Part shown: positions 1 to 12,613 of the stretch, piece after piece
Layout of the letters: every line of letters starts with the position of its first letter
Numbering within the stretch: the stretch's first letter is position 1
Source of the DNA: Malachius bipustulatus
Lineage: Eukaryota; Arthropoda; Insecta; Coleoptera; Melyridae
Length of the DNA: 64,000 bases
NCBI GenBank assembly: GCA_910589415.1
Contig: OU342635.1
Span: forward strand, 7,750,001 to 7,814,000
Direction of reading: 5' to 3'
The notes under the pieces: generated by a model
Database searches by the model: none
Told to the model about the DNA's origin: nothing
Seen by the model: the letters and a program-made list of their open reading frames with translations, nothing else
Made by a program: the position numbers and the translations under genes

Positions 1-1212
1 TACTTTTTTCTCTTGTTGAATAAATAACTATTAAATAATTAATTCACTTCATTTTAATATCCAGTTATTTTAAGCTCATCAAAAAATAATATTTAATATC
101 AGAGAAGAGTAGAAGAAGAAAAAGTATTTCTGGGGGCGAATAGTATTTTAATATAGTCTGCTTTTGTATTAGAATGCTTTCAGTTAATATGGATGTTCTC
201 TGGAAATGGAATAAAAGTTTTTGTGTGCTAAAATCAACAGCACTACAGACTACAGTGAGAGCGGCGGCGTACAAAAAATTCGTCAAAACTTTTATTCCAT
301 AAGGATACTTACCTACTTCATAAAATGCCACGAGATATTTCGAAATGATGGATCGAGTATAGACAACAAAAAAGAAGATTAATAGGGTTTAAAGGCGCAC
401 GTTAAATCGTTTCAATCTTTATGACTTCCATTGACTTTTACTCAGGAGCGAACTCAGGAGTTTCATTTGTTAACCTGGAAGAACGTAAAAAGAAATGCTT
501 AAACCGCGACGGCGCTTCCTGACGAGAACCATAATACAATGTTACATTATTGTTGGACATTTGCTCTCTTTTTTAGTAATTTGTCAGAAACGTAAAAACC
601 GAGGCAGTTTTGTTTCATAGCGGAATTACGTTGAAACGCTATAAACTTAATAACTGCATTATGTTCTTTTAACCGTGTTTTATATCTTTGGACGAAAATT
701 GAGCAATAAAAATATTTAGTTAAAAGCGTAATGATGATGAGATATTCATTCATTTTTGCAAGATAAATCAATTAAATAGTTTTGTTTTCAAGCTTTTTAT
801 AAGCAAATTTACTGATCCGCTGAACTGCAAGCTAGCAACAACCACTTTTTGGAACGGATATCCGAATATCCAATATATGACCATGATAATCCCATAACCT
901 ATTTCATGTTGTCTCGTAACATGGCCTGCCAGAAATTCTCAAAATATTCGACTCATTCTCCATCCCTATATGAATACATAATCAACGCTAATAAATAAAC
1001 AGCCCTATAGCAAAATAATGTTATCAGAAACATTTTTATTCATATTCATGATGCTAAATATTTTGCATTATGTTATGGTAACTATATAGAATGAAAACAA
1101 CGATTTAGAAATGAAAATTAAATTTGAATGAGTATAGAGATAATCGCCATAAAATGTCAGAGATAGAAATATTAAAACGTGGGACAGAGCTGCAGCATTC
1201 GAGGGCACTTAG
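1..1212. other. AT-rich stretch without recognisable gene
   Basis: No protein family, RNA gene or clear repeat was recognised. Open frames here are short (88 codons or fewer) and have no family signature, as expected by chance in AT-rich DNA. Confidence 0.5.
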
Positions 1213-1873
1213 TTATATGGGGTGTCCCAAATTTTCTTAATCAAGGGAGACCCGCTTAATTTCAAACAGTAACAAATTAAATTTGGGAAATATCAAATAT
1301 TTCCCTTAGACTTTGGTGCTGCATCCTTTCAACCCTTAAATAATCATCTCCTACTTGGTTTTTCAAACTACACACCTAGTTTTTTTTTCCTTGACAGAAT
1401 TACAGTGACATACGATTTTTGAAAATCTAGGGCATATTTTGCTTGTCAAAAACAATAAACCTGCTTAAAAAACCAGCGTGACTTGTCAAGCTAATGCCCG
1501 TATTCACAAACGATAATTTCCTAAATAATTAAGTAATTAATTAAATGAGTGAGATGGAGATGCAGTTTTTTTGCAATAGAATAATGAGATGGGGATAATT
1601 GATTACGTAATTATTTAGGAAATTATCGTTTGTGAATACGACCATAAGTATGCTAAGATTTTAAAAAATCGAATGTTATTGTATTCAGAACAAAAGTCAG
1701 TAATCCTGCCAAGCGAAAACAAACTAGGGTTGTAATTGAAAAAAAAAAACAACAAATTAAGGGATGATTATTTGAGGATTGAAAGACGTAAAGTTGTATT
1801 GATATTTCATTTGTTCCTGTTTTGAAATAAGGCGGCAAACCCTTGATAAATAAAATTTGGGACACTCTGTATA
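1213..1873. mobile_element. Foldback/MITE-like DNA element with long imperfect inverted repeats
   Basis: The left end reads TATATGGGGTGTCCCAAATT. The reverse complement of the right end reads TATACAGAGTGTCCCAAATT. Similarity continues inward on both sides through matching blocks such as ATCAAGGG, ATTTCAAA, AACAAAT and AAATAATCATC, so the arms are roughly 150-230 bp and the whole unit can fold back. No transposase frame is present, so it is non-autonomous. The GGTGTCCC end resembles the 20119-20804 element, but the arms differ. A second hairpin element (1499-1640) sits near the centre. The superfamily is not certain; the TA at both ends suggests Tc1/mariner. Confidence 0.75.
1499..1640. mobile_element. 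Nested 142-bp hairpin MITE
   Basis: Left arm 1499-1540 and right arm 1599-1640 are inverted copies with about two mismatches in 42 bp; the outer end is CGTATTCACAAACGATAATT. The loop is about 58 bp. There is no coding capacity. It lies near the axis of the larger foldback element, so it probably inserted there later. A clean target-site duplication was not seen. Confidence 0.8.
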
Positions 1874-2849
1874 ATGTAATATTTTCGGGCATTAAAGTGA
1901 TAAGAGCAGGAACTTTAATGAAGAAGTAATAATGAAAATTCACATTTTTAGAGTATATTTATATTGGACATATGACTAGTAGCTATATTATGCTATTGCC
2001 TTATTACCAGAAAAGAGTACTTATCTTATTAAGAAACGGGTAATAAAGGTAGGTACCTAACATAAACAGTATCTAATAAGAAGCTGTAAAACCAAATTCG
2101 TCATAGTTCTATTGCAAAATTAAAAAAAAAAAATATTAATTTTATTCAAAAATAGTAAAGAAGAGTTAGCTTGAAAGTTTTTTGGCCCACTTCTGGATCT
2201 GCCTTTTTATAATAAACCACTAATTGAAAAGTTAGGTTAGGAGAAAAACATAAACGGAGAAAGATGGACTACCTGCTGGAATAGGAATTTTTTCTTTATC
2301 AAAAGTTTGAATCTTCATAAGCATTTTTACAGCTTGACATGCATATTTTGAAAAAAATGCAAATTAGAAAAAAAATTGCTTCAATCTAATACAAACTCTT
2401 ATAATAAAGGGTCAGATTAATGGGAGGCATTGCAAGGAAAAACAGAGAACCAATTGCTGAAGTTGGTTTCTTTTCCCAGAAAAAATTACACGTTGTAACT
2501 ACGAAAAGGGTTCACTGATTCAGCTGTTAAGCTTTGAAAACGGTAATAATTGAGGCCCTAAAATAAAAAAAAATTAAGCTTTTTTTAAAAAAGCTGATCA
2601 CCGTTCAATTACGAACATTTTTCAATCCAACGCTGAAGAGTTAATTAAGTCGTAGAAATCGATACAAATACAGACGAGTAACTGAAAAATTTGTATTTTT
2701 TTTCTTTAAGCAGGGTGAAAATACCAAAACATTAATTGACAGCTTTATTTATTTTATTAAGTTCAATTTTACGCTAAAAATAGTTACGATTGGAGAAATT
2801 AAGAATTTTTTCATTTTTGAAAAAAAAATTGTGCTGAAGTTATATGCAA
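1874..2849. other. AT-rich spacer, nothing recognised
   Basis: Long A and T runs and no recognisable protein, RNA or repeat family. The purine-rich texture near 2800 grades into the tandem array that follows. Confidence 0.4.
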
Positions 2850-4150
2850 GTTGGAGAAGATTGGCTGGAACAAAAACGTTCACCTGGTGAAGATACATTT
2901 TTTCTAGTAGAGTTGAAGTGAGAAAATAAGAAAAAAGTTCAATAATTCATCTTTTCTTTCTTTTTTTTTTCAAGCTACAATCTAAGCTCAGAAAAATGAC
3001 ACAATTGAAGAGGTGAAGAAATTCTCAAGCTTTTTTGAAGATAGTATGATGAAAATTGATGCCAAAGAGTTAGATTGGAAGAGAAATCTGACCACAAAAC
3101 GACAATCTGGTGAAGATGTTTTTTAAACAGTAAAGTTGAAGAGGGAAATTTTTATAAAGAAATGTTGAAAAAAAATATGATGCGCCTGAGTTTTCATCAA
3201 TATTGATGCTATAAGAAGAAAAATGACACAGGAACACAAACGATCACCTAATGAAGATTCATTTTTTTTCCAGTAAAGTTGAAGGGGAAAAATTCTACAT
3301 AAAAAAGCTACAATTTAAGCTCAGAAAAATGACAAAGTTGAAGAGGTGAAAAAATTCTAAAGCTCTTTTGAAGATGAAGATACTACGACGAAAATTGATT
3401 CTAAAGAGTCAGCTTTGAAGAGAAACCGGATCAAAAAAAGACAATATGGTGAAGATGCGTTTTTAGCAGTAAAGTTGAAGGGGGTAATTTTTTACCCTGT
3501 TTTCAAGAATGTTGATGCTAGGAGGAGAAAATTGACAGGAAAAAAAAACGATCACCTGGTGAAGATTAATTTTTCCCAGTAAAGTTGAAGGGGGAAAAAG
3601 GAAGAAAATTGAGTAATTCATCATCACTTCTATTTTAAAAGCTGCAATTTACGCTCAGTAAAATGACAAAATTGAAGAAAGTGAAACTTCGACAAAGGTG
3701 AAGAAATTCTTAAGCAATTTTGAAGATACTATGATGAGAATTGATGCTAAAAAGCCAGGTTGGAAGAGAAACCAGACCAAAAAACAACTATGTAATGAAG
3801 ATGCTTTTTAGCAGTAAAGTTGAAGAGGGAATTTTTTTAAGCAATTTTGAAAAAATATGATGCGTCTGAGTTTTCATGAATATTGATGCTGGGAGCAGAA
3901 AATTGACAGGAACAAAAACTGATCACCTTATATAGATTAATTTTTCCAGTAAAGTTGAAGGGCAACAAAAATAGGAAGGATATTCATGGATTTATCTTTT
4001 CTATTTTAAAAGCTACAATTTACGCTCAGAAAAATGATTGAAGAGGTGAATAAATTCTTAAGCTATTTTGAAAGTTACTACGAAGCGCCAATATAAAAAT
4101 TAATTTTCACAAACATTGATCTGAAGAATTATTTTAAGGTTTGCTCAGAA
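2850..4150. repeat. Degenerate tandem array, period ~335-370 bp
   Basis: The landmark AGCTACAATTTAAGCTCAGA (with variants) recurs at about 2973, 3306, 3640 and 4011, giving spacings near 333, 334 and 371 bp. Between landmarks the same order of sub-motifs recurs: TTGAAGAGGTGAA, GAAGATACTATGATG, AAAATTGATGC, GGTGAAGAT, then CAGTAAAGTTGAAG. Copies differ by many substitutions and small indels, so the array is old. The strand is strongly purine-rich. There is no open frame across units, so this is a diverged satellite rather than a repetitive protein gene. Confidence 0.8.
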
Positions 4151-7100
4151 AAATGTAAAAGGGTGAAAATACGAAAATAATTTCATTCTTCAGTCTTATA
4201 TGAACCTCAAAAAGTGAGAGAAAAAGCAGAACAATTATTATTGATGACTTTCTTGTCATTTTTTCCTAGCGAATGTTGAAGGATGATTAATGATGAATAA
4301 TATAAATTTTCCTCGAAAAAAAATTAAAATGGTCTATTGCTCGGTTTATTGATTAAGAAATTCTTCCCGCCTTTATACAAAAAAATGAAGCGCTTTATCA
4401 CTCAAAAATAATTTTTCACAGCAAAATGGCAATGAAGAGTCAAGTTCCCGAAGCAACTTCGCTGAATAAAAGAACAAACATAAAATGAGTAACAATGAAT
4501 TTGATAAATGAAGAAAATTTTCTCGTGTTATCTCGACAAGATTCTATGCGTCAAGGCTTGAAATAATAATATTTTCTAATTTTAACATTAACGAAAATAG
4601 CAAGATGAATTATTACAGTTTCCGTCTACAATGATGGATGTATAATGGCTTCTGTCACCCGCGGTATATTCTAGTAAGTTTAGAACCCCTGGAATCACTA
4701 ATAGATTCAAATGGAAGAAGTATTCATGTTCATGCTTACGCAGCAGTAAATTTCCTTTCTATACGACCAGCCTCCCTCGACTCATGACTTTATCCTTCTA
4801 CAAGGATGAGAGAGGGAGAGAGAGAGAGGAGAAAAGAAGTTATGACACAGTAAGGGCGGGCCTGACATCCTGGAGATCAGTACTAATGGCCCATCTGGAT
4901 CTTCTAACTACCGTTTCCAGTCTCGATAGATTAATTGGACTTTCGGACAAGATTTGAATGATTGAAAAAGGATCGGAGTTTTTGTGTAAGAAATTCAAAC
5001 CGGTGCATCCTAACTGCTCGTTTAGCTAATATCACGTATGAGATTTACATCGAACAGTGTTGATAAAAAAAAATCAGGTAATAGTAAAAGTCGTAGAGAA
5101 TATTTAAAATACATTTTCTCCCTCACCGAATTCTCGTGTTTTCTTATCAATAACAACCAAATAACTGAAAACCCTCTCGCATCAGGGAGTCTTCCTTGCT
5201 TTGAAATGAGGTCGGAACCTTTCTCACCCCCTTATCGCTTTGCCAGAAGAAAAACAACCCCCCCGGGAGCGATTCGGGAATCAGGATTCTGTATACAGGT
5301 TAAGCAGTTTTACTACCTCATTCTCTTTGTTGCCGACAGCGGAACAGACGGACCCTTAGGGCTCTCACAGATCCACAAAGGTCACCTTAAATAATTACAT
5401 CTCACCCCCGTCGTTAACCATGTCTGTAAGTGATTTACCCTTTCAATCATTCCACCGATCATGCATCTCATTAGGTTTAATTTGGGGGGTGGAGTTGGTG
5501 TTAGCTCCTCCGTGATGCTTGTGCGGGGGTTGGTTATTTGATTTCATTTCCTCAAGATGGGAGTAATTAGAAGGATGGAGATTAATTTTACGAAGCTTAC
5601 TGAATTTTTAATATTCCATTTTTTGTTTTGGGAATAAGGAGGTTCCTTCTAGTTGTTATTTTCACATTTAATTGAAGATTGCTCAGGGATCTGTTTCGTA
5701 ACAGTATTAGGTATAACTTTTAAATAAATGGGAATATATTTTTCGTTCTTATGACAATCGAGGTCTCAATTCAAATTTCCTGCATATCTTACATTTTTTG
5801 TAACGAATATTTAAATCGATAATACTCGATCTTCAAGCAAGCTTGTGTCAGTCTCATTTTGGATGCCCTCTCAGCTGGATGTCATTATTTCATTCTTGGG
5901 GTTTCCTTGGTCTTGGAAATGTTGAATTTAGGAGCCTCATTTTAAGAACCCTCATTTGTGGCGGATCTTTTGTGTCAGATTGAACGTTTAGGTCTGTATA
6001 TTGTGCAGCATGGTATGTTGTAATAGAAGAGTTCAAAGAAAGTGCTGAAATCGATTCATTGATCGAAGCACTCCAAGTCTGGAAGTTGTAGCGCGTAAGT
6101 TTGTGTGCCGGAGACTCGAAACTTTCTTAGATAACGAAGTATGTATTTACGAATAGTAATTTTTATTGCAGCATTATGTTTATCTTTTCATATTAGCCAT
6201 GACAAGGCTTAGAAGCAATTTTGCTTCAAGTTTTATTGCCGTTATAAAAATACCATTTATGTAAAGCGAGGTAAAAATTAGGAGTCCCGCTAATTGGTTA
6301 CCAATCAACCCACTTCTTGTGTAATTTTATCTCAACAAAAAAAAATAAATTCCACCTGCACTCGCATTTTCTATGTCCAATTTTGTGACACTTATATCAC
6401 CGCCATATCATAAATATTAATTTAATAAAGTTAAAACACGGAATGACATTTTCATACGTATATATTTAAATGAAACAAACATTCGTGGAAACCTTTCCAT
6501 TATTTCCCCTCACACGAGAAGACGATTCAATTAAATTAACTACAAAGCGAACCTGTAATAAAAAATCCAGCCCGGAGGATTAATAATACCCAATTGTCCC
6601 TAAGCTTGACCGGTAGTTTGAATCTCATTCCTGGACCGATGCGTCACCAAATCCTGTTACCCTGACCGGGAAACAAAGACCCTCCAATTTTACAGGACAA
6701 CACCCAATAACGCCGAATTGACCTGGAAAGGGATTATAGAAGGGAATTATCTTAGTTAAAGGATTTTTTGGCGGAGAATCGCCGGTTAAAAGGTTAACCA
6801 GATTTAAGAGAACAGATTTGATGCTTGGAGAGCTATCGGTTGCAGCTATCCTCAGGCCGATCAGTGGTGAGTTCCGCTTTCTTTGATGTCCTTGAAAGCT
6901 TAGAATGTTGAAAGGGAACCCGTTCTCTAAATACGGGAATTTCTCTCCCAAATCATGTAAAAGGAATTGCTTCTACTTTTACACCGGCAGCAGCATAAAA
7001 CGTGATTCAGGGTTCAATAATAAAGCGTGTTTTGTACGCCTTCTGCGATATATCAGGTCTTATATTCATTGGAGATGAAATTTTGTTGCGTCGTGTGCAC

Positions 7101-7699
7101 TGTTTTGCAATTTTAAAAGTAGCATAAATTAATTCTAAACTTTTACAATTTTCTTGTACCTATCCCTACGGAAGAGACCCAAGTTTTCTATATTATGAAG
7201 CAAATATGAGAATCTTCTACATCTAGCTCTGATTTATATCGATACACCTCAAAAAGCTTGGTACGAAAGGGAAATAAAATCAAGTTAGAGCTCGCAGACA
7301 TCAATCTATGAAAAGCCAGTCCCATATGGCACATATTCAAACAACGATCGAGAAAAAAGATGTCAATTCCGCCAGCAAAAACACATCGGGTGTCAGGCAA
7401 TATTCAGATACAAATGCGGTAGCTTTGGGGGTGGCTAATAGGGCGCCATCGAAACGTCTCGCGAGACTACGAACGTATTTGACTTTCTCTGCCACTTTTC
7501 CAATAAGCTTATCAGGAGTTGTTTCAATATTTCCACGCCAAACTTTCATCTGTTCTCGTCGAAATAAAACTTTCAATTCAAATATTACATCACAGGCATA
7601 CCGTTCCCTTCAGGCCATGATATACAGCCTCCAGATATTGCAATTTTCATTTGACGCTTTCGTGATTAGCTCACACCTCAACGCTTGATAATAATGAAA
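4151..7699. other. Non-repetitive stretch; no gene supported
   Basis: Three frames of moderate length exist (5038-5394 plus; 6625-6951 minus; 7308-7688 plus, overlapped by an open minus frame). None shows a domain, signal peptide or family motif I recognise. Frames of 110-127 codons are expected by chance in 64 kb read six ways. The 5200-5380 and 6640-6900 segments are more GC-rich than their surroundings and could be conserved non-coding or exonic DNA, but no splice model was found. Confidence 0.4.
4806..4833. repeat. (GA)n microsatellite
   Basis: Imperfect GAGAGAGGGAGAGAGAGAGA run in a purine tract. Confidence 0.8.
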
Positions 7700-8288
7700 T
7701 CGCTGAATGATAAATTTGTTTAGGTACAGAGTGTTATTGTAGTAGCTTATCTCCTTTTTTGCGTCCAGAACAATGAATCAGGTATCTTATAAAGTGATTT
7801 TGTCGAAGTGATGTTCAGGAAACCTCTCTCTGTACGATTTAGTGCGTCATTTCCTAATGCCATTTTCCGTACATGCATCGTCTTAGATTGTCGTCACTTT
7901 ATCATACATTCACATTGCGTTTTTATACATTTATTATTAAGTTTCCAACGGTAAAATTGATATTTTATTATTTGGTCTTGTAAAGAAAACATTTTGTTTC
8001 ATTTTTAAACCAGAATAAAGACTCAGCTCTTTCGTGAAGTTTATGTCTACGTGTCATCCATTAATCTTGATATGAGCTGATATTATCTCGTTTCCTTATG
8101 CCATTTATTTTTATTACATCACAACTGTTGTTGCTACTTTACTCTCCTATTTTTTGCCTATCGTCTATTAAGTTTTAGTGAGTAAAATTACACGTTACCA
8201 CTTATCTTGTAACCGTGTATGATTTTTGGTCCACAGCGTTGAATCATCTATCTTGTCTATCTTTATTGACTATGAGTTGAAAACACCT
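7700..8288. repeat. Weak tandem repeat, period ~235 bp (left part)
   Basis: Similar strings recur about 235 bp or twice that apart: TTCCTAATGCCATTT near 7852 against TTCCTTATGCCATTT near 8092; TTATTAAGTTT near 7932 against CTATTAAGTTTT near 8166; and a TCCAGAACAATGAATCA-like string near 7765 against TCCACAGCGTTGAATCA near 8231. The array is highly diverged. It appears to resume at 9390 after the mariner remnant, suggesting the transposon inserted into it. Confidence 0.4.
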
Positions 8289-8995
8289 TCAAAGTACTCT
8301 CCTCCCCAATGGGAGGAGTACTTTTTTTGTCGTGTACGCTTTCTTTGTAGTATCCTTCAGCTCCTTCATCGCCTTTACTTTAATCTCGAGAATCGTTTCA
8401 AATCTTCTTCCTTTCAAGGGTTTTTTGATTTTGGAAAGAAGAAAAATCACAAGGAGCAAGGGCAGGTGAGTAGAAGTGTTAGGGAAGAACAGTGAGGAAC
8501 AGAGAACAGTGGGAAGAATGCTCGGCCAAAAATTCAGGAGTTCGGAGGGCTCAATGGACTGCAGCGTTGTCATACTGGAAAAACCAGTCGCCACTGCTCC
8601 ACATTTCTGACATTTTTCGACGGCTGAAGTTTCAGAACTTCAATTTAGTAAGTCTGGTTCACTGATGAGCCTTGGGGGAGGTAATCGTGACGAACAACAC
8701 CCTTAGCATAAAAAATACGATTATCTTGACATTGGATTAAACTTCGCGAGCTTTTTTTGGACCTGGGAGACGTAACACCCACCCACTGAGACGTTTGGAC
8801 CATCTATGATCCTTGACAAGAAATTTTCATATTCTGAACGATGAAGCAGTTCCTGACAAACCTGGACCCGATTTATTTCATCAGGTGTGGCACAAATTTG
8901 ACAACATCGCGGTGAATCTACATTTTTTGGTCAAAATCTCGTGACAAGATTCAACTTATATGTCGATCTTCCCGCAATAACGTGTTGACTTTATC
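8289..8995 (-). pseudogene. Dead mariner-family transposase
   Basis: Read on the minus strand in shifting frames, the region follows a Tc1/mariner (mariner clade) transposase in the right order. The HTH-proximal part near 8945-8990 gives SVESCHEIL, then HRDVVKFVPHL (~8900). CQELLHRSEYENFLSRI follows (~8820-8860), then KRLSGW and PKKARE (~8745-8800), HDYLPQG (~8680), DNAAVH (~8560) and LAPCDF (~8450). The C-terminal stretch is SKIKKPLKGRRFETI and LKDTTKKAY (8340-8440). In the family, the DNA/DNAP block carries the second catalytic Asp and the (S)PDLAPCDFF block the third; both are still visible. Several frameshifts and stops, the loss of the N-terminus and the absence of recognised terminal repeats make it non-functional. 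The longest surviving frame is 101 codons (8289-8594). Identification is from family knowledge of these motifs. Confidence 0.85.
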
Positions 8996-9389
8996 GACTT
9001 GAATCGGTCTTTAAAATGCCGATACCTTATAGCAACGTCACTATAAATCATGTTGAGGGTAGTAAATGTTTCAGTCGCTGATTTTATAGGTTTAAGACAA
9101 AATTTTTCAGCAAGGCGTTATTCTTTCAGGTCAGATCTGGTTACTCGTTTTGAGGATCCACCAAACGAAAAAATCACACTTCACTAAAAACCGCCTAGCT
9201 ACTCAGCAAATGAAGATATCTGCAATCAGAAACTAACATTTTCATCAGCGGATCTGTTCAAACTTAGGGACGCCAAACTGTAGCCGTGCAATTCATATAG
9301 TCCCCGTATTTTCTTCACAGACCTCGTATTATTGTTTTTCCCTAAAATATTTGTTTCTTTTTCTAATTTTGTCCCCACAGAATACGTCA

Positions 9390-10005
9390 GATAATTTTGT
9401 AAAGCGCCATTGTTGTTTTACCATTCAAACAGACTTTTTTGAAGAAACCTTACAAGTAATATCATTATGACATTTACTTTCGGTATATCCTTTCATCTTA
9501 TTAGAGCATCGTAGCCTTTGTTTTAGGGTATTATCGACTAGTTATTATCAAGTTTCTAAACTGAAGGTTATTACGACATTCAGACGAGTAATACTGTGTC
9601 ATTTTACCACCATTAGCTATTTTGAAGGGCGTTTTTGTTGACATGCCATTCATAGGTCTAGTCTTTGTAAAACCTGATACGTTATTTGCTTATGCTATCA
9701 AATTTTCTTGCATCCCATTGTTTTAGCTGTTGATCACCTGTGTAGGTCTTTTTACTCGTTTCTCATCAAATTTACGTGAGAAAAAAGAAAATTTTAATCA
9801 TTTCTACATTAATTCGTCGAAATATTTAATATCATCGCCTCAATCGTCTTTTGTGTCTGTTTTTGAGTCGTTTTGTCCACAAATGATGAAGTTTCCAGGC
9901 TTTTATCCAGACGATTTATTTTGTCAATATGCCATTCACAGATTCAACCTTTGTGAGACTCGATACATTATTTTCTTTTTTAATTTATTTATGATTTCCG
10001 ATAGC
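9390..10005. repeat. Weak tandem repeat, period uncertain (right part)
   Basis: ATGCCATTCATAGGTCTAG near 9642 and ATGCCATTCACAGATTCAAC near 9930 begin similar ~45-bp blocks, each followed by TTTGT(A/G)A(A/G)AC and GATAC(G/A)TTATTT. A GCCATTG/ACCATTCAAAC block near 9405 and an AAGTTTCTAAACTGAAGG block near 9550 echo strings at 7850-8170. This is probably the continuation of the array left of the mariner remnant. Confidence 0.35.
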
Positions 10006-10009
10006 TAAT

Positions 10010-12600
10010 TTCATCTTATAAAATCACATCAAATCTTCCTCTGAAACGGCAAACATATTTGCGATTGAAAAGTGACAACAATGTTGATACATTCAATTTC
10101 TAGTACATAAAGTAGTTTTCTGCAAGCAATTCACAAAGCCATGTCTCTGATGTCGCAATTTTATATATTGTACCTAAGTAATAACTTCAACTGAAAATGA
10201 AGTACAAAGCAAAAATGATGCGTCGTATGTTGAGGTCTAGTGAAATAAAATTAAATGTACGAATTGAATTGACCAGGTCAGACCCACTGACCTTCCTTGA
10301 ATGATAATAGAGACAAGCTGAGCCCTGTTAACACGCCCAGGAACGTATTGTGCTAGTACGTTTGTCAATTTACATAACTAGCTTCAGTTGCTGATTCAAT
10401 TCAGGGAGATACAATCCTGAATTCGTGCACGGGAGAAGGAGGGGAAGAGACAATCGTGCAGAAACCGATATGTGATTTTTATGTTCAAGAGAAAGTTTGA
10501 TTATTCCTCAAAGTTTCTCATTGTTATGGTGATGGTAAAATTATTGGATGAATAATGGCGGAATATGAATATGACGTATATTCGTGGTCGTATTATTGGA
10601 GAATTTGTCATCCAATAGGGTGGATGAATTCATGATTATTCATGAGAGTTCCCTTAGGCATCAATAAGGATTATCTACTGCAATTTGGGATAAGTACTTG
10701 GATATAATATGGAGCTGTATGTTTTATGTTCGTGACAAATGGTCGCAATAATTTCACTCTCTAAATTCTAAATCCATAATATCGCGGTACAGAAATAGGT
10801 CATTTAAAAAATTCTTGATATCGTTGCTTCGATAATTATTGAAATTATGCTTATAATGATCCCATTTAAACTGAAGGTGAGATTACTACGGTCCATTAAC
10901 GCGTATTGATAGGGGTTGAGATCATTGAACAAGTAAATCGCATTCCACTTATATTCAAGGGTCTAGTCTTAGTCCTAGCCCTAGTCTTAGTTTTAGTTGA
11001 GCTCCTACTAAACGATTTATGCAAATTATTAAACACCCAACCTGTAATACATACAATCATAGAATAGAATCAGATTTAGCAAGACATATAATAAATTCAA
11101 AGAATTCCACCATCGTCAGGCCTTTTTTTACCTGGCAAATATCCAAAGATTTATTTTTCGTCCTTCACATGAATCATTCTAAAAATCATATATCCCGATT
11201 TACTACGTGAATGAGATCGTATGTCATATATGACATTGGGCCTATGGCTGTGACAGGAGAGTCAGAGTAACGGTCAGTGCAGTAAATAACCGAATGCCCC
11301 TCCACGATCTATTAGCGGATTTATAGCGTGCTTTCTTGAGTTGAGTAGCGGTAAATTCTTTACTTGGCCGCTTTCTATAACCTTGGGCATAAATCTAAGA
11401 TTTGTACCAATATGTCGTCAATTGGAAACATGGGGAGGTCGTTATGGGGTGAAGGATTAGATCGTTTCTGTCGTAATTTTTATTGTTTTGGGCTCTGCGG
11501 GACTTCTATTAAAGGAGGGTTTGTTGTATGAGAAAGTTTTACTGAGATTCTACGAGAGAGCGGAAGCAGGATGGAAGGATTCATTGTTTTATAGATTTCT
11601 AAATTGTAACTTTTGTTAAACTGCCAAAAAATTGTGCTTTATGTACCTAACAGTTTACGATCTGTGCATGGTTCGTTCTCTTCATGTATATTTAAGGGTG
11701 CTGAAGCTTTCTTAACCAGAAACCATTTTATGATATCTCCGAGTTTTTTTTTAGTTAAGAAGTGATTTTTTTTACTGTTCGTTTTTTTCGTAATACTTTA
11801 CTTCATAAAAGTTTAAGAACGTTTTTTTGAAGAAGTTTTCTAGTTGTTGTTTCCACAGAAATCCCCCTGCTAGGATTTTTTATGAGTATCTTTCCATTAG
11901 CTATTCGCGTCAATATCGGTTTTAAGTTTAGGAGTTTTTTATCACGTCTGAGGGGTTGTTCTTTAAAGATCGTGGTAATGGGTTAATTTCACCCAATAAG
12001 ATAGTTATTTTCAGAATAATTGACTTTTCTTCCTGATTTAATCATCTACTTCATAAAATTGCATAAATTCAAGGAACCTTAGTAACTTAACAGTAGTTTT
12101 CTTTATCTTAATCTTCATCTTCCTTCAATCTTCTTTAAAAATTCGGGATAAGAATGAATTTGATAATGAGCTCATCTCGTCGCTTCTGGATAAAATTTTA
12201 TCGAGAGTTATTTGAAATTTTTAGAATTTTCTTGCTAATAATCAATTGGGATATGATAAGTAGACTTTTTTGAAAATAATGGGAAATATCTGTATCTGTA
12301 CTTAATTGAATTAGACTATTTCAGTCACTCTTAGCTTTCAATTCTGGATTAGGTCACAGCTTAAAACGTATTCTCTGGAAAATTTTAAGTCGAAAGTGCC
12401 CTGTACACTTTTACTCAAAACTCAGAAGTTAGAAGTTATTGAGAAATTTTAAATTTAATAGTAAACCAATCTGGTAAGCGTCTAATTTTCTTGTCATATT
12501 GTCATGGTGACAATTTTTTATGACATTTGTTTGTTCTTTAACGTTGTAATTTTTACATTAATTTAAAATGGCTCAGTTTTCAAATCAAGAGTATGCCGAT
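10010..12600. other. Intergenic or intronic stretch without recognised gene
   Basis: No coding family seen. It contains a short hexamer microsatellite at 10961-10997 (units like CTAGTC/TTAGTC) and a small inverted repeat around 10543-10618 (ATTGGATGA...TCATCCAAT). The only frame starting here of note (11019-11210 plus, 63 codons) has no recognisable motif. Confidence 0.4.
10961..10997. repeat. Imperfect 6-bp microsatellite
   Basis: Successive GTCTAG / TCTTAG / TCCTAG / CCCTAG / TCTTAG / TTTTAG hexamers. Confidence 0.7.
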
Positions 12601-12613
12601 ATTCACTTTATTA

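Noticed and set aside
5038..5394. 118-codon plus-strand frame
   Set aside because: No domain, no splice context and low-complexity lysine start. A frame of this length is expected by chance in 64 kb of six-frame sequence.
6625..6951. 108-codon minus frame
   Set aside because: Proline/glycine-rich chance frame in a GC-richer patch; no motif or exon signals.
7308..7688. 126-codon plus frame overlapped by a 79-codon minus frame
   Set aside because: No family recognised and both strands are open together, which points to composition rather than coding. Worth a database search, but not supportable here.
8658..8695. CTGATGAG string suggesting a hammerhead ribozyme
   Set aside because: The rest of the core (stem II, GAAA, closing stem) is absent. 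The sequence is explained as mariner transposase read on the other strand.
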